64,000 nt of DNA from the NCBI GenBank assembly GCA_000503195.1, contig AYSC01000023.1:1-64000 (forward strand), read 5' to 3'. The position numbers and the translations under genes were made by a program. The notes beneath the pieces are model-generated. The model worked only from the letters and a program-made list of their open reading frames with translations, was not told the DNA's origin and made no database searches. This DNA is from Blastomonas sp. CACIA14H2 (GTDB taxonomy: Bacteria; Pseudomonadota; Alphaproteobacteria; Sphingomonadales; Sphingomonadaceae). This document shows positions 53,735 through 63,259 of this stretch, one piece after another (the first letter of the stretch is position 1; each line of letters begins with the position of its first letter).

Positions 53735-55252
53735 TCAGAATTCCGACCAGTCCTCGTCATCGGCCTTCAGCGCCAGATTGCCGCTGACCATCGGCACGCG
53801 CACGGGCTTCCTGGGCGCGGGGCGATGCATCTGGCGCGCCACCGCCACGCCGGCCGGCTGACCCAGCTGGAAGCGCGAGACCTTGTCGGCCAGATCCTGC
53901 GCCTCGCTGGCGAGGCTGCGCGCCGAAGCGGCGGTTTCCTCGACCATCGCGGCGTTCTGCTGGGTCATCTTGTCCATGTCGCCAACGGCAGAGTTGACCT
54001 GGATCATGCTCGCCGACTGGCTTTCCGCCGAAGCAGCGATGCGCGTGATGACCTGGCTGACCTCGCCGACGCGCTCGACGATGCGGTTCAGCATCGTGCC
54101 GGTCTCACCGACCAGCTTGACGCCATTGTCGAAATGTTCGGTGCTGTTGCTGATCAGCGTCTTGATCTCCTGCGCGGCATCGGCGCAGCGCTGGGCGAGC
54201 GCGCGCACCTCGTGCGCCACCACCGCGAACCCCTTGCCGGCATCGCCGGCGCGGGCCGCCTCGACCCCCGCGTTCAACGCCAGCAGGTTGGTCTGGAAGG
54301 CGATGCCGTCGATCACGGCGATGATCTTGCCGATCTCGCTCGACGATCGCTCGATCGAATCCATCGCCCCCACCGCCTTGGCCACGATCTGGCCGCCTTC
54401 GGTGGCTTCGGCCTGCATCCTGGCCATCTCGGCATTGACGGCCACGGCGCTGCGGGTGGTTTCCTGCACCATGTCGGTGGCGGCCCGCATGGCCGCGGCG
54501 GTCTCCTCTAGCGAGGCAGCCTGTTCCTCGGTGCGCGAGGCGAGGTCGTCGGCACCAGCGCGGATTTCGCCGCTGCCCGAAGAGATCACGCTGACGCTTG
54601 AGCTCACCGCCAGCAGGGTCTCGCGCAGCGCTGCCGTGGCGGCGTTGAAGTCCTGCTCCACCTGCGCATATTCGGCTGGCAGGCCGGCCATTTGGGTGGT
54701 CAGGTCGCCTTCGGCCATGCGCTTTAGCGCGCTGCCCATCTGGCCGAGCACGACGCCGCGAACCTTCTCCTCGGCATCGACGAAATAGGTCGAGAGCGCG
54801 ATATCGATGTCGAGCAGCGACACCTTGACCAGCGCCGCCACATCCTTGGCAAGCTTGCGGCGACTTGGCACGTAACGCAGCAGGCCTGGCGAGATCATCC
54901 CATGGATCATTTCTTCGAGGATCAGCGCGTACCCACCGACATACCATTTCGGCTCCAGCCCGATGCGCGCGTGCACCTGGCCCACACCAACCGCGCGCGT
55001 CATGTAATCATCGGTGAGACCGTCGCCGAAGATCTTCATCCAGTGGCTGTGCTGCGCGTTCTTGGCAAATTGCAACCGCGCGCTATCGCTGAAGAAGACC
55101 TTGAGTTCGGGAATCGTCCCGACCTTGCGATAGAACTTTTCCAGCGCGCGATGGACATGACGGCCCAATGACCTTTTCACTCTGCGGAACGTGGAATTGT
55201 CCGTTCCGTCGAGTTCGTAAAAGGCAAGTCTCTCCTGCAAGCTTGATGGCAT
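53735..55252 (-). CDS. Globin-coupled methyl-accepting chemotaxis protein (HemAT-like)
   Basis: A 505-residue soluble chemoreceptor. Residues 1-170 are a sensor globin: SSLQERLAFYELDGTDNSTF, FYRKVGTIPELKVFF, FAKNAQHSHWMKIFGDGL with the probable proximal His, and LEPKWYVGGYALILEEM. The remainder is an MCP signalling domain, with the hairpin tip IAVIDGIAFQTNLLALNAGV then EAARAGDAGKGFAVVAHEVR. It ends KADDEDWSEF, a pentapeptide-like tail. It has no membrane span, so it would sense cytosolic oxygen or redox for aerotaxis. The ATG at 55252 follows GGGG; a codon nine residues upstream is less likely. Confidence 0.92.
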   Translation of the reverse strand: MPSSLQERLAFYELDGTDNSTFRRVKRSLGRHVHRALEKFYRKVGTIPELKVFFSDSARLQFAKNAQHSHWMKIFGDGLTDDYMTRAVGVGQVHARIGLEPKWYVGGYALILEEMIHGMISPGLLRYVPSRRKLAKDVAALVKVSLLDIDIALSTYFVDAEEKVRGVVLGQMGSALKRMAEGDLTTQMAGLPAEYAQVEQDFNAATAALRETLLAVSSSVSVISSGSGEIRAGADDLASRTEEQAASLEETAAAMRAATDMVQETTRSAVAVNAEMARMQAEATEGGQIVAKAVGAMDSIERSSSEIGKIIAVIDGIAFQTNLLALNAGVEAARAGDAGKGFAVVAHEVRALAQRCADAAQEIKTLISNSTEHFDNGVKLVGETGTMLNRIVERVGEVSQVITRIAASAESQSASMIQVNSAVGDMDKMTQQNAAMVEETAASARSLASEAQDLADKVSRFQLGQPAGVAVARQMHRPAPRKPVRVPMVSGNLALKADDEDWSEF

Positions 55253-55522
55253 TTCCCCTTCTCCCAAAAAGGCAAACAACGCTGGCGCTTTCCTCTAGAG
55301 CGAGGAAGTTAATCAGCCGTTGAAACCGCACAGAAAAGACAATGTGTGATGGCGAATGGCACTGCACAGAGGTAAAATTCGATTGTTATCGCGCCTTCCT
55401 GCTCGAGATGCTGTGCAATCGATCAATATTCGAGAAATTGTATCTTCAACTTCTTGCAGATACGCAAAAAGGCCGGGAGATTGCTCTCCCGGCCTTCCGT
55501 TGCGACCCTTATAGGGCTTGTT

Positions 55523-55828
55523 TTATTCAGCGGCTTCCATCGGATCGGCCTTGTCGGGCTTGCCGTCGCCATCCGTATCCCAGGCATCGGCCTTGCCGTC
55601 ATTGTTGCGGTCCCAGGCATCCATCGTGCCATCGCCATTCGAATCCAGCGTGGCGGGCGGGGCCTGGTCTGCGGTGGCCGGGGCGTCAGCGCCCGGTGCC
55701 GGGGTTTCCGAAGCCGGGGCTTCGGTGGTCGGGCTGGCCGGGGTCTGCTGCATGGCATCCTGTGCCAGGGCAGGCGTTGCTGCCAGCGCACCGGCGGCGA
55801 TCAGGGTTCCGATAATCGTGTTCTTCAT
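55523..55828 (-). CDS. Small secreted protein with calcium-binding DxNxDG loops
   Basis: A 101-residue protein: signal peptide MKNTIIGTLIAAGALAATPA cleaved near ALAQD, a Pro/Ala/Thr-rich linker (residues 27-60) and four EF-hand/thrombospondin-3-like loops (LDSNGDGTMDAWD, RNNDGKADAWD, TDGDGKPDKAD). Probably a periplasmic calcium-binding protein. The ATG at 55828 follows GAGGAG; an ATG seven codons upstream exists. No partner is evident. Confidence 0.75.
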   Translation of the reverse strand: MKNTIIGTLIAAGALAATPALAQDAMQQTPASPTTEAPASETPAPGADAPATADQAPPATLDSNGDGTMDAWDRNNDGKADAWDTDGDGKPDKADPMEAAE

Positions 55829-56156
55829 GGTCTTGCTCCTCGTTTGCAAATGCTCTCGGCGGGCATTTCAGGTGGAGAGGTCTTGCTTGCTCCGATCCAT
55901 CAACGAGGGAGGGGCGGCGCTGTTCCGGCCGCGCAGCGGTGCTCCGGCCCAGCCGGCAAGGGTTCCGGCAAGTTGTCGCAAATGATCATCGCACTATCGC
56001 GCCTGCGGTACTTGCGCCGCGCCAAGTCGCTCGGATTCAGCGATGAAAATGAACTTCGGCTCGTCGCATTCTGACATGAAAGGGGGCGCCTCTCGCAAGG
56101 AGAGACGCCCCGATTAGTGTCAGTTGGACTGTCAACAAGGCATTTGGCGACAGCGA
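55829..56156. other. Intergenic region between the Ca-binding protein and the acyl-CoA dehydrogenase
   Basis: A 328-base gap. The right end holds the terminator-like hairpin at 56083-56111. Apart from that I see no gene; plus-strand frames here are in antisense low-complexity sequence. Confidence 0.4.
56083..56111 (-). terminator. Terminator-like hairpin downstream of the acyl-CoA dehydrogenase
   Basis: GGGGCG-C-CTCTC (56083-56094) pairs with GAGAG-A-CGCCCC (56100-56111), 11 pairs with one mismatch and a five-base loop. On the minus strand the stem is followed by CTTTC. It lies 46 bases beyond the stop of the dehydrogenase gene. Confidence 0.6.
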
Positions 56157-57959
56157 TCAGGCCGCAGCAAACAGTTCCGGCTCGAGCGCCATGATCGCGT
56201 CCGCACCCGCTTCGATCTTGCGGCGCAGGGCGCCTGCATCGGGCATGATCCGCTCGGCGAAATAGCGCGCGGTCTTGAGCTTCGTCTCGTAGAACACGGC
56301 ATTGCCGCTGCCCGCTTCGAGCGCCGCGATCGAGGCGCGCATCATCCGCAGCCACATCAGGCCGAGCGCGACGATGCCCATGATGTGCATGTAGCTGTGC
56401 GCGCCCGCGCCGACATGGTTGGGGTTCATCATGCCGTTCTGCATGAACCACATCGTCGCCGCCTTAAGCTCGCCCGCCGCCTTTTCCAGACGCGTGGCGA
56501 AATCGGCCAGGCGCTCGTCGCCCTTGGCATCGGCGCATTCGCTGTCGAGAATGCCGAAGAAGGTCTGCACCGCGCGCCCGCCATTCTGCGCCAGCTTGCG
56601 GCCGACCAGATCCATCGCCTGCACGCCGTTGGTGCCTTCATAGATCATGGCGATGCGCGCATCGCGCACATACTGCTCCATGCCCCATTCGGCGATATAG
56701 CCATGGCCGCCATAGACCTGCTGCATGTTGGTGGCGATCTCGTAGCCCTTGTCGGTGCCATAGCCCTTGATCACCGGGGTGAGCAGGCTGATGATGTCGT
56801 CGGCGGCGACGCGCTCTTCCTCGGTCTGCGCCTTGTGCGTGAGATCGACCTGCAGGCCGCCCCAGAGGATCAGCGCGCGCAGACCCTCGTTGATCGCCTT
56901 GGCTTCCATCAGCATGCGGCGGACATCGGGATGCACGAACAGCGTGTCGGCCTTTTCGTTCGCATCCTGCGCGCCGGTGAGCGCACGGCCCTGGCGACGG
57001 TCGCCTGCGTACTGCACCGCATTCTGATACGACACCTCGCCCATCGCGAGGCCCTGGCCGCCGACGCCGAGGCGCGCGGCGTTCATCATGATGAACATCG
57101 CGGCAAGGCCCTTGTTCTCCTCGCCGACCATATAGCCGGTGGCGCCGTCATAGTTCATCACGCAGGTCGAATTGCCGTGGATGCCCATCTTGTGCTCGAT
57201 CGAGCCGCACGACACCGCGTTGCGCTCGCCCAGCGAACCGTCGTCGTTGACGAGGAACTTCGGCACGATGAACAGCGAGATGCCCTTGACGCTGTCGGGC
57301 GCGTCGGGGGTCTTGGCAAGCACCAGATGGATGATGTTCTCGGTGAGGTCATGCTCGCCCGACGAGATGAAGATCTTGGTGCCGGTGATGGCATAGGTGC
57401 CGCCGGGCTGCGGAACCGCCTTGGTACGGATGAGGCCGAGATCGGTGCCGCAATGCGGTTCGGTCAGGTTCATCGTGCCGCCCCACTTGCCGCTGATCAT
57501 GTTGGGGCAGTATTTTTCCTTCTGCTCCTGGCTGCCCTTGGCGAGGATCGCCGAGACCGCGCCATGCGTCAGGCCTGGATACATGGCAAAGGCCATGTTG
57601 CTCGACGCCATATACTCCTCGAACGCGATGCCGACGACATGCGGCATGCCCTGTCCGCCGAATTCTTCCGGTGCAGACAAGGTGCCCCAGCCCGCCTCGC
57701 AATACTGATCGTAGGCCTGCTTGAAGCCGTCGGGGGTGGTCACGCTGCCATCGGGATGGCGCGTGCAGCCCTGCTGGTCGCCGATCTGATTGAGGGGGAA
57801 CAGCACTTCCTCGACGAACTTGCCCGCCTCTTCCAGCACGGCGGACAGCACGTCGGGCGCGGCATTGTCGAAGCCGGGCAGGTTGGAATATTTCTCGATT
57901 CCCAGCACCTCGTTCAGGATGAACTGGGTATCGCGCACCGGTGCGGTATATTTGGGCAT
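56157..57959 (-). CDS. DmdC-like acyl-CoA dehydrogenase
   Basis: A 600-residue flavoenzyme, longer than the 380-residue classic acyl-CoA dehydrogenases, with the extra N-terminal helix block ([20 protein letters not shown]) and C-terminal domain of the 3-methylmercaptopropionyl-CoA dehydrogenase (DmdC) group. Motifs: [64 protein letters not shown] then [17 protein letters not shown], the family's catalytic region. It oxidises acyl-CoA to enoyl-CoA; the chain specificity is unknown. A MerR regulator lies 103 bases upstream. Confidence 0.9.
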   Translation of the reverse strand: MPKYTAPVRDTQFILNEVLGIEKYSNLPGFDNAAPDVLSAVLEEAGKFVEEVLFPLNQIGDQQGCTRHPDGSVTTPDGFKQAYDQYCEAGWGTLSAPEEFGGQGMPHVVGIAFEEYMASSNMAFAMYPGLTHGAVSAILAKGSQEQKEKYCPNMISGKWGGTMNLTEPHCGTDLGLIRTKAVPQPGGTYAITGTKIFISSGEHDLTENIIHLVLAKTPDAPDSVKGISLFIVPKFLVNDDGSLGERNAVSCGSIEHKMGIHGNSTCVMNYDGATGYMVGEENKGLAAMFIMMNAARLGVGGQGLAMGEVSYQNAVQYAGDRRQGRALTGAQDANEKADTLFVHPDVRRMLMEAKAINEGLRALILWGGLQVDLTHKAQTEEERVAADDIISLLTPVIKGYGTDKGYEIATNMQQVYGGHGYIAEWGMEQYVRDARIAMIYEGTNGVQAMDLVGRKLAQNGGRAVQTFFGILDSECADAKGDERLADFATRLEKAAGELKAATMWFMQNGMMNPNHVGAGAHSYMHIMGIVALGLMWLRMMRASIAALEAGSGNAVFYETKLKTARYFAERIMPDAGALRRKIEAGADAIMALEPELFAAA

Positions 57960-58062
57960 CTTGCGGGTCCTCTCAAAACATATGGTTCAGATGCCAGGCC
58001 GGGGAGAGCCTGGTATGAGGGCGTAGTCCGTCGCGGCAGCCGCCCGGATCGAAACGCGGGCC

Positions 58063-58491
58063 TCAGCCCTGGTCGGCACGATCCACTTGCTCGACCATCT
58101 TCACGAACTGCGAAAGCTCCTGGATCGCGCTTTCGAGGTCCTTTTTCTGCTTGCGCATCAGGGCTATGCGTTCCTTGCAGCGCTGCAGCGTCACGCGGCG
58201 CTGTTCGCGGCGTCCGTCGCCGATATCGTACAGGTCGATCATCTCGCGGATTTCGCCCAGGCTGAAACCCACATTCTTGGCGCGCATGATCCAGGCGAGC
58301 CGCGCGCGGTCGCGCTTCGAATAGACGCGGGTGAGGCCGCGCCGTTCGGGCGCGATCAGGCCTTCGTCCTCGTAGAAGCGCAGCGCCCGCGCGGTAACGC
58401 CGAATTCGTCCGACAGATCGGAGATGGTATAGCTGTCCCGGTTCTGCAGATCGGGTGTGTCGATGCGGCCAAGGGTCGAACGGTCGTGCAT
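58063..58491 (-). CDS. MerR-family regulator (LiuR-like)
   Basis: A 142-residue protein with SYTISDLSDEFGVTARALRF, YEDEGLIAPERRGLTRVYSK, RDRARLAWIMRAKNVGFSLG and a C-terminal coiled coil (RKQKKDLESAIQELSQFV). This is the MerR type that controls acyl-CoA and branched-chain amino acid catabolism (LiuR-like) and has no Cys metal site. The ATG at 58491 fits the family start. It probably regulates the dehydrogenase downstream. Confidence 0.85.
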   Translation of the reverse strand: MHDRSTLGRIDTPDLQNRDSYTISDLSDEFGVTARALRFYEDEGLIAPERRGLTRVYSKRDRARLAWIMRAKNVGFSLGEIREMIDLYDIGDGRREQRRVTLQRCKERIALMRKQKKDLESAIQELSQFVKMVEQVDRADQG

Positions 58492-58534
58492 GACACCCGG
58501 GCTACATTCCCTTGACGTAAACGTCAAGTAAAAT

Positions 58535-59062
58535 TCAGCCTTCGCACAGTCTCCTGACCGATCGGCCCTGCGCGCTCGCTGCCGCCGCGTTACCTGGCTC
58601 AACCAGCGCGAACGAGGCCCCGGCCAGGCTCGCCCTTTCGCTGCACAAGGCCGCGCAGGCCGCAGGCACGCTGCCGGGCAGCGCCAGCGCATTGCCATCG
58701 AACTGCGCCGAAAAGCGGCATCCGGTAATCGCATCGCCATCGCCGTCGCGCGAGAGGGTGAAGGCAGCGGTCTCGCCCGCAAGCCTCGCGCTGCCCGTAC
58801 CCTCGCACTGGCTCGACGCGCCGAACGTCACCAGCACGCCGACCTTGTAGCCGCTGGCCCGGTTGCCGCGGGCGCAAAAGGCATCGCTGCCGGTTGCGCC
58901 CGGATCGGCAAAGCTGCCCGCCAGATCGATCGCCTGCGGATCGGCAATGACGCCCGCATCGATCGCGGCGGCATCGAGCGGCGTGCGTGCGGAATCGTCG
59001 CCACCCGCCTGCGAAACGCTGCACCCGGCCAGCAGCAGGCAGGCGGGCAGCGCGACACGCAT
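58535..59062 (-). CDS. Small lipoprotein coupled to hisI
   Basis: A 175-residue protein starting [18 protein letters not shown], with a lipobox LLAGC (Cys14). The mature part has PLDAAAIDAGVIADPQAIDL, SDAFCARGNRASGYKVGVLV, LSRDGDGDAITGCRFSAQF and a C-terminal Cys. Four Cys residues outside the lipobox may form disulfides. I do not recognise the family. Start ATG at 59062 overlaps the hisI stop (TGATG). Confidence 0.75.
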   Translation of the reverse strand: MRVALPACLLLAGCSVSQAGGDDSARTPLDAAAIDAGVIADPQAIDLAGSFADPGATGSDAFCARGNRASGYKVGVLVTFGASSQCEGTGSARLAGETAAFTLSRDGDGDAITGCRFSAQFDGNALALPGSVPAACAALCSERASLAGASFALVEPGNAAAASAQGRSVRRLCEG

Positions 59063-59427
59063 CAGGCGATCCGCTCCAGCGATCCGTCCGCCGCCACCCG
59101 GCGGTAGAAGCACGAGGGCGCGCCGGTATGGCAGGTGGGGCCCGCGGGCGAAGCGATCACCCAGACCGCGTCCTGGTCGCAGTCGATGCGCAGTTCGACG
59201 AGCTTCAAAACATTGCCCGAGCTTTCGCCCTTCTTCCACAGGCTCGCGCGCGAACGCGACCAGAAATGGACCTCGCCGGTCTCGACCGTCAGCCGCAGCG
59301 CCTCTTCGTTCATGTGCGCGACCATCAGCAGCGCTCCGCTCGCCGCGTCAGTGACGCAGGCGGTGATCAGGCCTGCGGCATCATATTTGGGGTCCAGGTC
59401 CAGCCCGGTTTCGCGGATATCGGCCAT
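59062..59427 (-). CDS. hisI: HisI phosphoribosyl-AMP cyclohydrolase
   Basis: A 121-residue enzyme of histidine biosynthesis that opens the purine ring of PR-AMP. Motifs: [50 protein letters not shown] and [14 protein letters not shown], giving the zinc Cys and metal Asp residues. It is a stand-alone hisI, not fused to hisE. It is divergent from purF with a 138-base gap. Confidence 0.95.
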   Translation of the reverse strand: MADIRETGLDLDPKYDAAGLITACVTDAASGALLMVAHMNEEALRLTVETGEVHFWSRSRASLWKKGESSGNVLKLVELRIDCDQDAVWVIASPAGPTCHTGAPSCFYRRVAADGSLERIA

Positions 59428-59565
59428 ATCGCCCGGTTAATCGCACCCAGCGCCCCGCGCAACACGGTTAACGAAAAATGACCTGTGACAAATGCAAGAC
59501 AAACCCCATATGCGCCCCTATAGGGGTGCCGAACCACCCGGCTGCAACCGAATCGGGCGCGCAAC

Positions 59566-61026
59566 ATGATCACCACACATCCTTTTGACGACGACAAGCT
59601 GCGCGAAGAGTGCGGCGTTTTTGGCGTGGCCGGTGCGGTCGACGCCGCGGCGATGGTCGCTTTGGGGCTGCACGCGCTGCAGCACCGCGGCCAGGAAGCG
59701 GCGGGCATCAGCAGCTTCGACGGCCGCCATTTCCACAACCACAAGGCGCTCGGCCATGTGGCGGGCAATTTCGACAGCGAAGAAACGATGCGCCAGCTCA
59801 AGGGCGACTGGGCGATCGGCCATGTCCGCTATGCCACCACCGGCGAGACCGCGCTGCGTAACGTCCAGCCGCTCTATGCCGAGCTCTCCTCGGGCGGCTT
59901 TGCCATCGCGCATAACGGCAATATCTCCAACGCGATGAAGCTGCGCCATGATCTGGTGCGTACCGGATCGATCTTCCAGTCGACCTCGGACACCGAGACG
60001 ATCATCCATCTGGTCGCAACCTCGCGCTACCGGACATTGCTCGACAAGTTCATCGATGCGCTGAAGCAGGTCGAAGGCGCCTATTCGCTGATCTGCCTGA
60101 CCGACAGCGGCATGATCGCCTGCCGCGATCCGCTCGGCATCCGCCCGCTGGTCATGGGCCGCATCGGCGACACCGTGATCTTCGCCTCGGAAACGGTGGC
60201 GCTCGACATTGTCGGCGCCGAATTCGTGCGCTCGGTCGATCCGGGCGAGCTGGTGGTGGTGAGCGGCGGCGAGATCCGCTCGCACCGCCCCTTTGCCGAC
60301 AAGGCGCAGCGCCCCTGCATCTTCGAGCATGTCTATTTCTCGCGCCCCGATTCGATTGTCGACGGATCGTCGGTCTATTCGGTGCGCAAGGCGATCGGCG
60401 CGCAGCTGGCGATGGAAAATCCGGTCGAGGCGGACCTGGTCGTCCCCGTGCCCGACAGCGGCACCCCGGCGGCGATCGGCTATGCCCAGCAATCGGGCCT
60501 GCCGTTCGAGCTCGGCATCATCCGCTCGCATTATGTCGGCCGCACCTTCATCCAGCCGGGCGATGGCGTCCGCCATCTCGGCGTCAAGCTCAAGCACAAT
60601 GCCAACAAGCCGCTGATCGCGGGCAAAAGGCTGGTGCTGATCGACGATTCGATCGTGCGCGGCACCACCTCGCTCAAGATCGTGCAGATGATGCGCGATG
60701 CCGGCGCGGCCGAGGTGCACATGCGCATCGCCAGCCCGCCGACGATGCACAGCTGCTATTATGGCGTCGACACGCCCGAGCGCTCCAAGCTGCTCGCCGC
60801 GCAGAAATCGATCGAGGAAATGCGCCAGTTCATCCAGGCGGATTCGCTGTCCTTCCTCTCGATCGACGGCCTGTACCGCGCGCTCGGCGAAGCCAGCCGC
60901 AACGATGACCGCCCGCGCTATTGCGATGCGTGCTTCACCGGCGACTATCCCACCACGCTCACCGATCTGGCCGAGCGCGACCAGCCCAACCAGCTGACGC
61001 TGCTGGCCGAACGGGTCGCCGGCTGA
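59566..61026 (+). CDS. purF: PurF amidophosphoribosyltransferase
   Basis: A 486-residue enzyme that makes phosphoribosylamine from PRPP and glutamine, the first step of purine synthesis. After a 15-residue propeptide the catalytic Cys16 begins ECGVFG; GLHALQHRGQEAAGI, then RYATTG and the PRPP motif VLIDDSIVRGTTSLK near residue 364. Cys residues in SCYYGVDTP and YCDACFTGDYP suggest the iron-sulfur type known from Bacillus. Start ATG at 59566. Confidence 0.96.
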   Translation: MITTHPFDDDKLREECGVFGVAGAVDAAAMVALGLHALQHRGQEAAGISSFDGRHFHNHKALGHVAGNFDSEETMRQLKGDWAIGHVRYATTGETALRNVQPLYAELSSGGFAIAHNGNISNAMKLRHDLVRTGSIFQSTSDTETIIHLVATSRYRTLLDKFIDALKQVEGAYSLICLTDSGMIACRDPLGIRPLVMGRIGDTVIFASETVALDIVGAEFVRSVDPGELVVVSGGEIRSHRPFADKAQRPCIFEHVYFSRPDSIVDGSSVYSVRKAIGAQLAMENPVEADLVVPVPDSGTPAAIGYAQQSGLPFELGIIRSHYVGRTFIQPGDGVRHLGVKLKHNANKPLIAGKRLVLIDDSIVRGTTSLKIVQMMRDAGAAEVHMRIASPPTMHSCYYGVDTPERSKLLAAQKSIEEMRQFIQADSLSFLSIDGLYRALGEASRNDDRPRYCDACFTGDYPTTLTDLAERDQPNQLTLLAERVAG

Positions 61027-61039
61027 GGACTGCACGATC

Positions 61040-61753
61040 ATGACCGAGAAGAACTTGCAGGGCCAGCTCGCCCTGGTCACCGGCGCGAGCCGCGGCATCG
61101 GCGCGGCGACCGCCAGGGCGCTCGCCGCCCACGGTGCGCATGTCATCCTGACCGCGCGCACAGCCAAAGACCTGGAAGCGGTCGAGGACGCGATCTTCGA
61201 GGCCGGCGGCAGCGCGACCATCGCCCCGCTCGACCTCACCGATGGCGACAACATCGCCCGGCTTGCCGCCGCGATCGCCGGACGGTGGCAGGCGCTCGAC
61301 ATCCTGGTGCTCAACGCCGCGATGCTGGGCAGCCTCGGCCCCGTGCCGACCATCGATGGCGGCGAACTCAACCGCGTGATGACGCTCAATGTGCTCAGCA
61401 CCCAGGCGATGATCGCGCATTTCGACCCAATGCTGCGCAAGAGCGCGCACGCCCGCGTGATCGGCCTCACCAGCTCGGTCGCCGCCACCCCCCGCGCCTA
61501 TTGGGGCGCCTATGGCGCATCCAAGGCCGCGTTCGAGGTGCTCATCGCGGCCTATGGAGAGGAAATGCGCAACATCGGCAAGGTCCGCACCGCCATCGTC
61601 GATCCCGCCCGCACCCGCACCGCGATGCGCGCCAAGGCCTATCCCGGCGAAGACCCCGCGACGGTGAAATTGCCCGAGGTGGTCGGCGAAGCGATCGCGG
61701 ATCTGGTCTCGGGCGAGTTCGAGACGGGGATGAGGGTTGTGCTGGAGGGGTGA
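61040..61753 (+). CDS. Short-chain dehydrogenase/reductase
   Basis: A 237-residue SDR: VTGASRGIGAATARALAAHG (cofactor motif), LVLNAAMLG, SSVAATPRAYWGAYGASKAAF with the active-site Tyr and Lys, and TRTAMRAKAYPGEDP. It starts 14 bases after purF, GAGGA upstream, so probably co-transcribed. Substrate not known. Confidence 0.92.
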   Translation: MTEKNLQGQLALVTGASRGIGAATARALAAHGAHVILTARTAKDLEAVEDAIFEAGGSATIAPLDLTDGDNIARLAAAIAGRWQALDILVLNAAMLGSLGPVPTIDGGELNRVMTLNVLSTQAMIAHFDPMLRKSAHARVIGLTSSVAATPRAYWGAYGASKAAFEVLIAAYGEEMRNIGKVRTAIVDPARTRTAMRAKAYPGEDPATVKLPEVVGEAIADLVSGEFETGMRVVLEG

Positions 61754-61769
61754 GGTTAGAGCTTGACCG

Positions 61770-61787
61770 ACTGGATTTTTCTCCAGT
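61770..61787. terminator. Small hairpin after the SDR gene
   Basis: ACTGGA (61770-61775) pairs with TCCAGT (61782-61787) around TTTTTC. It marks the end of the purF-SDR unit and the left border of an AT-richer insert. The stem is only six bases, so termination is uncertain. Confidence 0.3.
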
Positions 61788-61896
61788 TAGATCATACTGG
61801 CGCCAGCAGCCAAAGCCGATAGGATTAATTCGTTATTGACTTGTTGGAGAATGTTGCTGATATGTTCTTACCGTTTTTCCTGATGGGAGCGGCAAG

Positions 61897-62766
61897 ATGC
61901 AACATTTGCCAGTCGGTAAGCGGAGCAGCTTTGAATTGTGGCTGAGGACAGGGCATCGTTCATGCCCTAACATGGCCAAACCCCTCGAATGCAAGTTCAA
62001 CCCTTGGCACGACCCGGATGACGGGCGGTTCACATTTGCAGGATCTGGGCGGCATTACGGGGGAAGCGCCGGCAGAGATTCTCAAAGGGCAGCAAGGTCG
62101 GCACGACGCAAGGCTGGACCGTTACGTGTCGATGTGCCGGGACTGCCGCCAGATCAATCGGCGCGGGGCTTTGGTGGCGGTGGCGGGGCAGGGTCCTGGC
62201 CGCCGCATTCTCGAACCACTCAGCGTCAACCGGGACTTCCAAGTCCTTCACCCTCACGACCAGCAGCTGCTCGTCAAAACAGTGTCCGGCGCGAACTTTC
62301 GGGCCTGGACGGTCAGGCACGCGCGACATTGCCCTTCAAGCGAGTGGCGAAAACAGTCATTCGGCATGGCTACCGATTTGACATTGACCATTTGGGGCGA
62401 ACTTGGAAAGTCGAGGGCACGATTACCGAAGATCCACTCCAGCGTCGGTCGAAGCAATCGCAGTTGCAAGCGGGCGGAAAATATCGGCTGAGAACCGATG
62501 ATGGAGGACACTTTATCGCCCGGAGATTCAAGGGGCCGACGGAAGCCTTTAACCACTTTGCACAGGATGCCGAATTCAACCGCAAAACCTATGCGAGAAT
62601 GGAAAATCAATGGGCAAGCGCGCGTCGAAAGGGGGTGAAGGTCACCGTAAAGATCGTGCCTGTCTACAAAGGTCAATCGCGCCGACCGGCAAGTCTGAAC
62701 ATCTGGTACACGATCGGGAATAAACAGCACAGTTTAAATTTACCGAACCAGCGAGGCGCCGAATGA
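61897..62766 (+). CDS. Orphan polymorphic-toxin-like DNA/RNA non-specific endonuclease (Endonuclease_NS_2 type)
   Basis: A 289-residue protein. Near residue 30 is FNPWHDPDDGRFTFAGSGRH, a linker motif I associate with proteobacterial polymorphic toxins. A Ser/Pro/Gly-rich segment follows (65-125). The last 150 residues are an Endonuclease_NS_2-type nuclease: RHGYRFDIDHLGR, QAGGKYRLRTDDGGHFIARRF near 200 (catalytic DGGH), ENQWASARRKGVKVTVKI and SLNIWYTIG. No secretion domain or signal peptide is visible. The ATG at 61897 follows GGGAG; an ATG at 61972 begins right at the linker. It overlaps the next gene by four bases, a typical toxin-immunity layout. Confidence 0.82.
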   Translation: MQHLPVGKRSSFELWLRTGHRSCPNMAKPLECKFNPWHDPDDGRFTFAGSGRHYGGSAGRDSQRAARSARRKAGPLRVDVPGLPPDQSARGFGGGGGAGSWPPHSRTTQRQPGLPSPSPSRPAAARQNSVRRELSGLDGQARATLPFKRVAKTVIRHGYRFDIDHLGRTWKVEGTITEDPLQRRSKQSQLQAGGKYRLRTDDGGHFIARRFKGPTEAFNHFAQDAEFNRKTYARMENQWASARRKGVKVTVKIVPVYKGQSRRPASLNIWYTIGNKQHSLNLPNQRGAE

Positions 62767-63179
62767 TGCTCAATCTTGCTCGAAAATCAGCGCTTCTGAA
62801 CGAGATCGCCGAGACGCTTGCGGCGGAGACCCAGTTCAGTTCGAACGGCCTTCTCCTGGTCGCTGCCGTGGACAGAGGCTATTTGAGCCTCTCGCTTTTC
62901 TCGGATCGCGGGCAGCATGTCGAATATCGGAACATCGAATACCGAGGTTATGACAAGCTGCTGAACGAATTATGGGCAATGGAGCCGCTGAGCAAAAGGT
63001 GGGAAGAGGTGGAAATCTTCCTCAAGGCAGGGCAGTTCAAGGTCAAGTTCGTCTTCCCGGAGGATTTTGACCCGGACGAACTCGACATCGACCGGCGTCA
63101 TGCGACGGCGACAGAGTATTTCGGTGGCAAGCCCATTCGGTATCCTGGCCTGGATGACAGGGACAGCTGGGTGATGTGA
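62763..63179 (+). CDS. Immunity protein (YezG/DUF600-like)
   Basis: A 138-residue acidic protein, with an alternative Met at codon 2. Visible: LLNEIAETLAAETQFSSNGL, YDKLLNELWAMEPLSKRW then EEVEIFLKAGQFKVKFVFPE and DFDPDELDIDRRHATATEYF then GKPIRYP, the YezG/DUF600 pattern. YezG-type proteins neutralise nuclease toxins of the LXG/Endonuclease_NS_2 kind. The start overlaps the toxin stop (ATGATG region 62763-62766), so translation is coupled. Confidence 0.8.
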   Translation: MMLNLARKSALLNEIAETLAAETQFSSNGLLLVAAVDRGYLSLSLFSDRGQHVEYRNIEYRGYDKLLNELWAMEPLSKRWEEVEIFLKAGQFKVKFVFPEDFDPDELDIDRRHATATEYFGGKPIRYPGLDDRDSWVM

Positions 63180-63259
63180 ATATCGGTCAGCCCTGTTGCT
63201 GCCCAAGCATGCATCGCCAGACCGGCCTTCCGCTTATTCAGATCGATGGACGCGCCCCT

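Noticed and set aside
56124-58265. A 713-codon plus-strand frame opposite the acyl-CoA dehydrogenase
   Set aside because: Antisense of a well-recognised gene; His/Arg-rich translation without motifs.
59518-61488. A 656-codon minus-strand frame opposite purF
   Set aside because: Antisense of purF and the SDR gene; amino-acid make-up is that of a shadow frame, while purF has all its family motifs.
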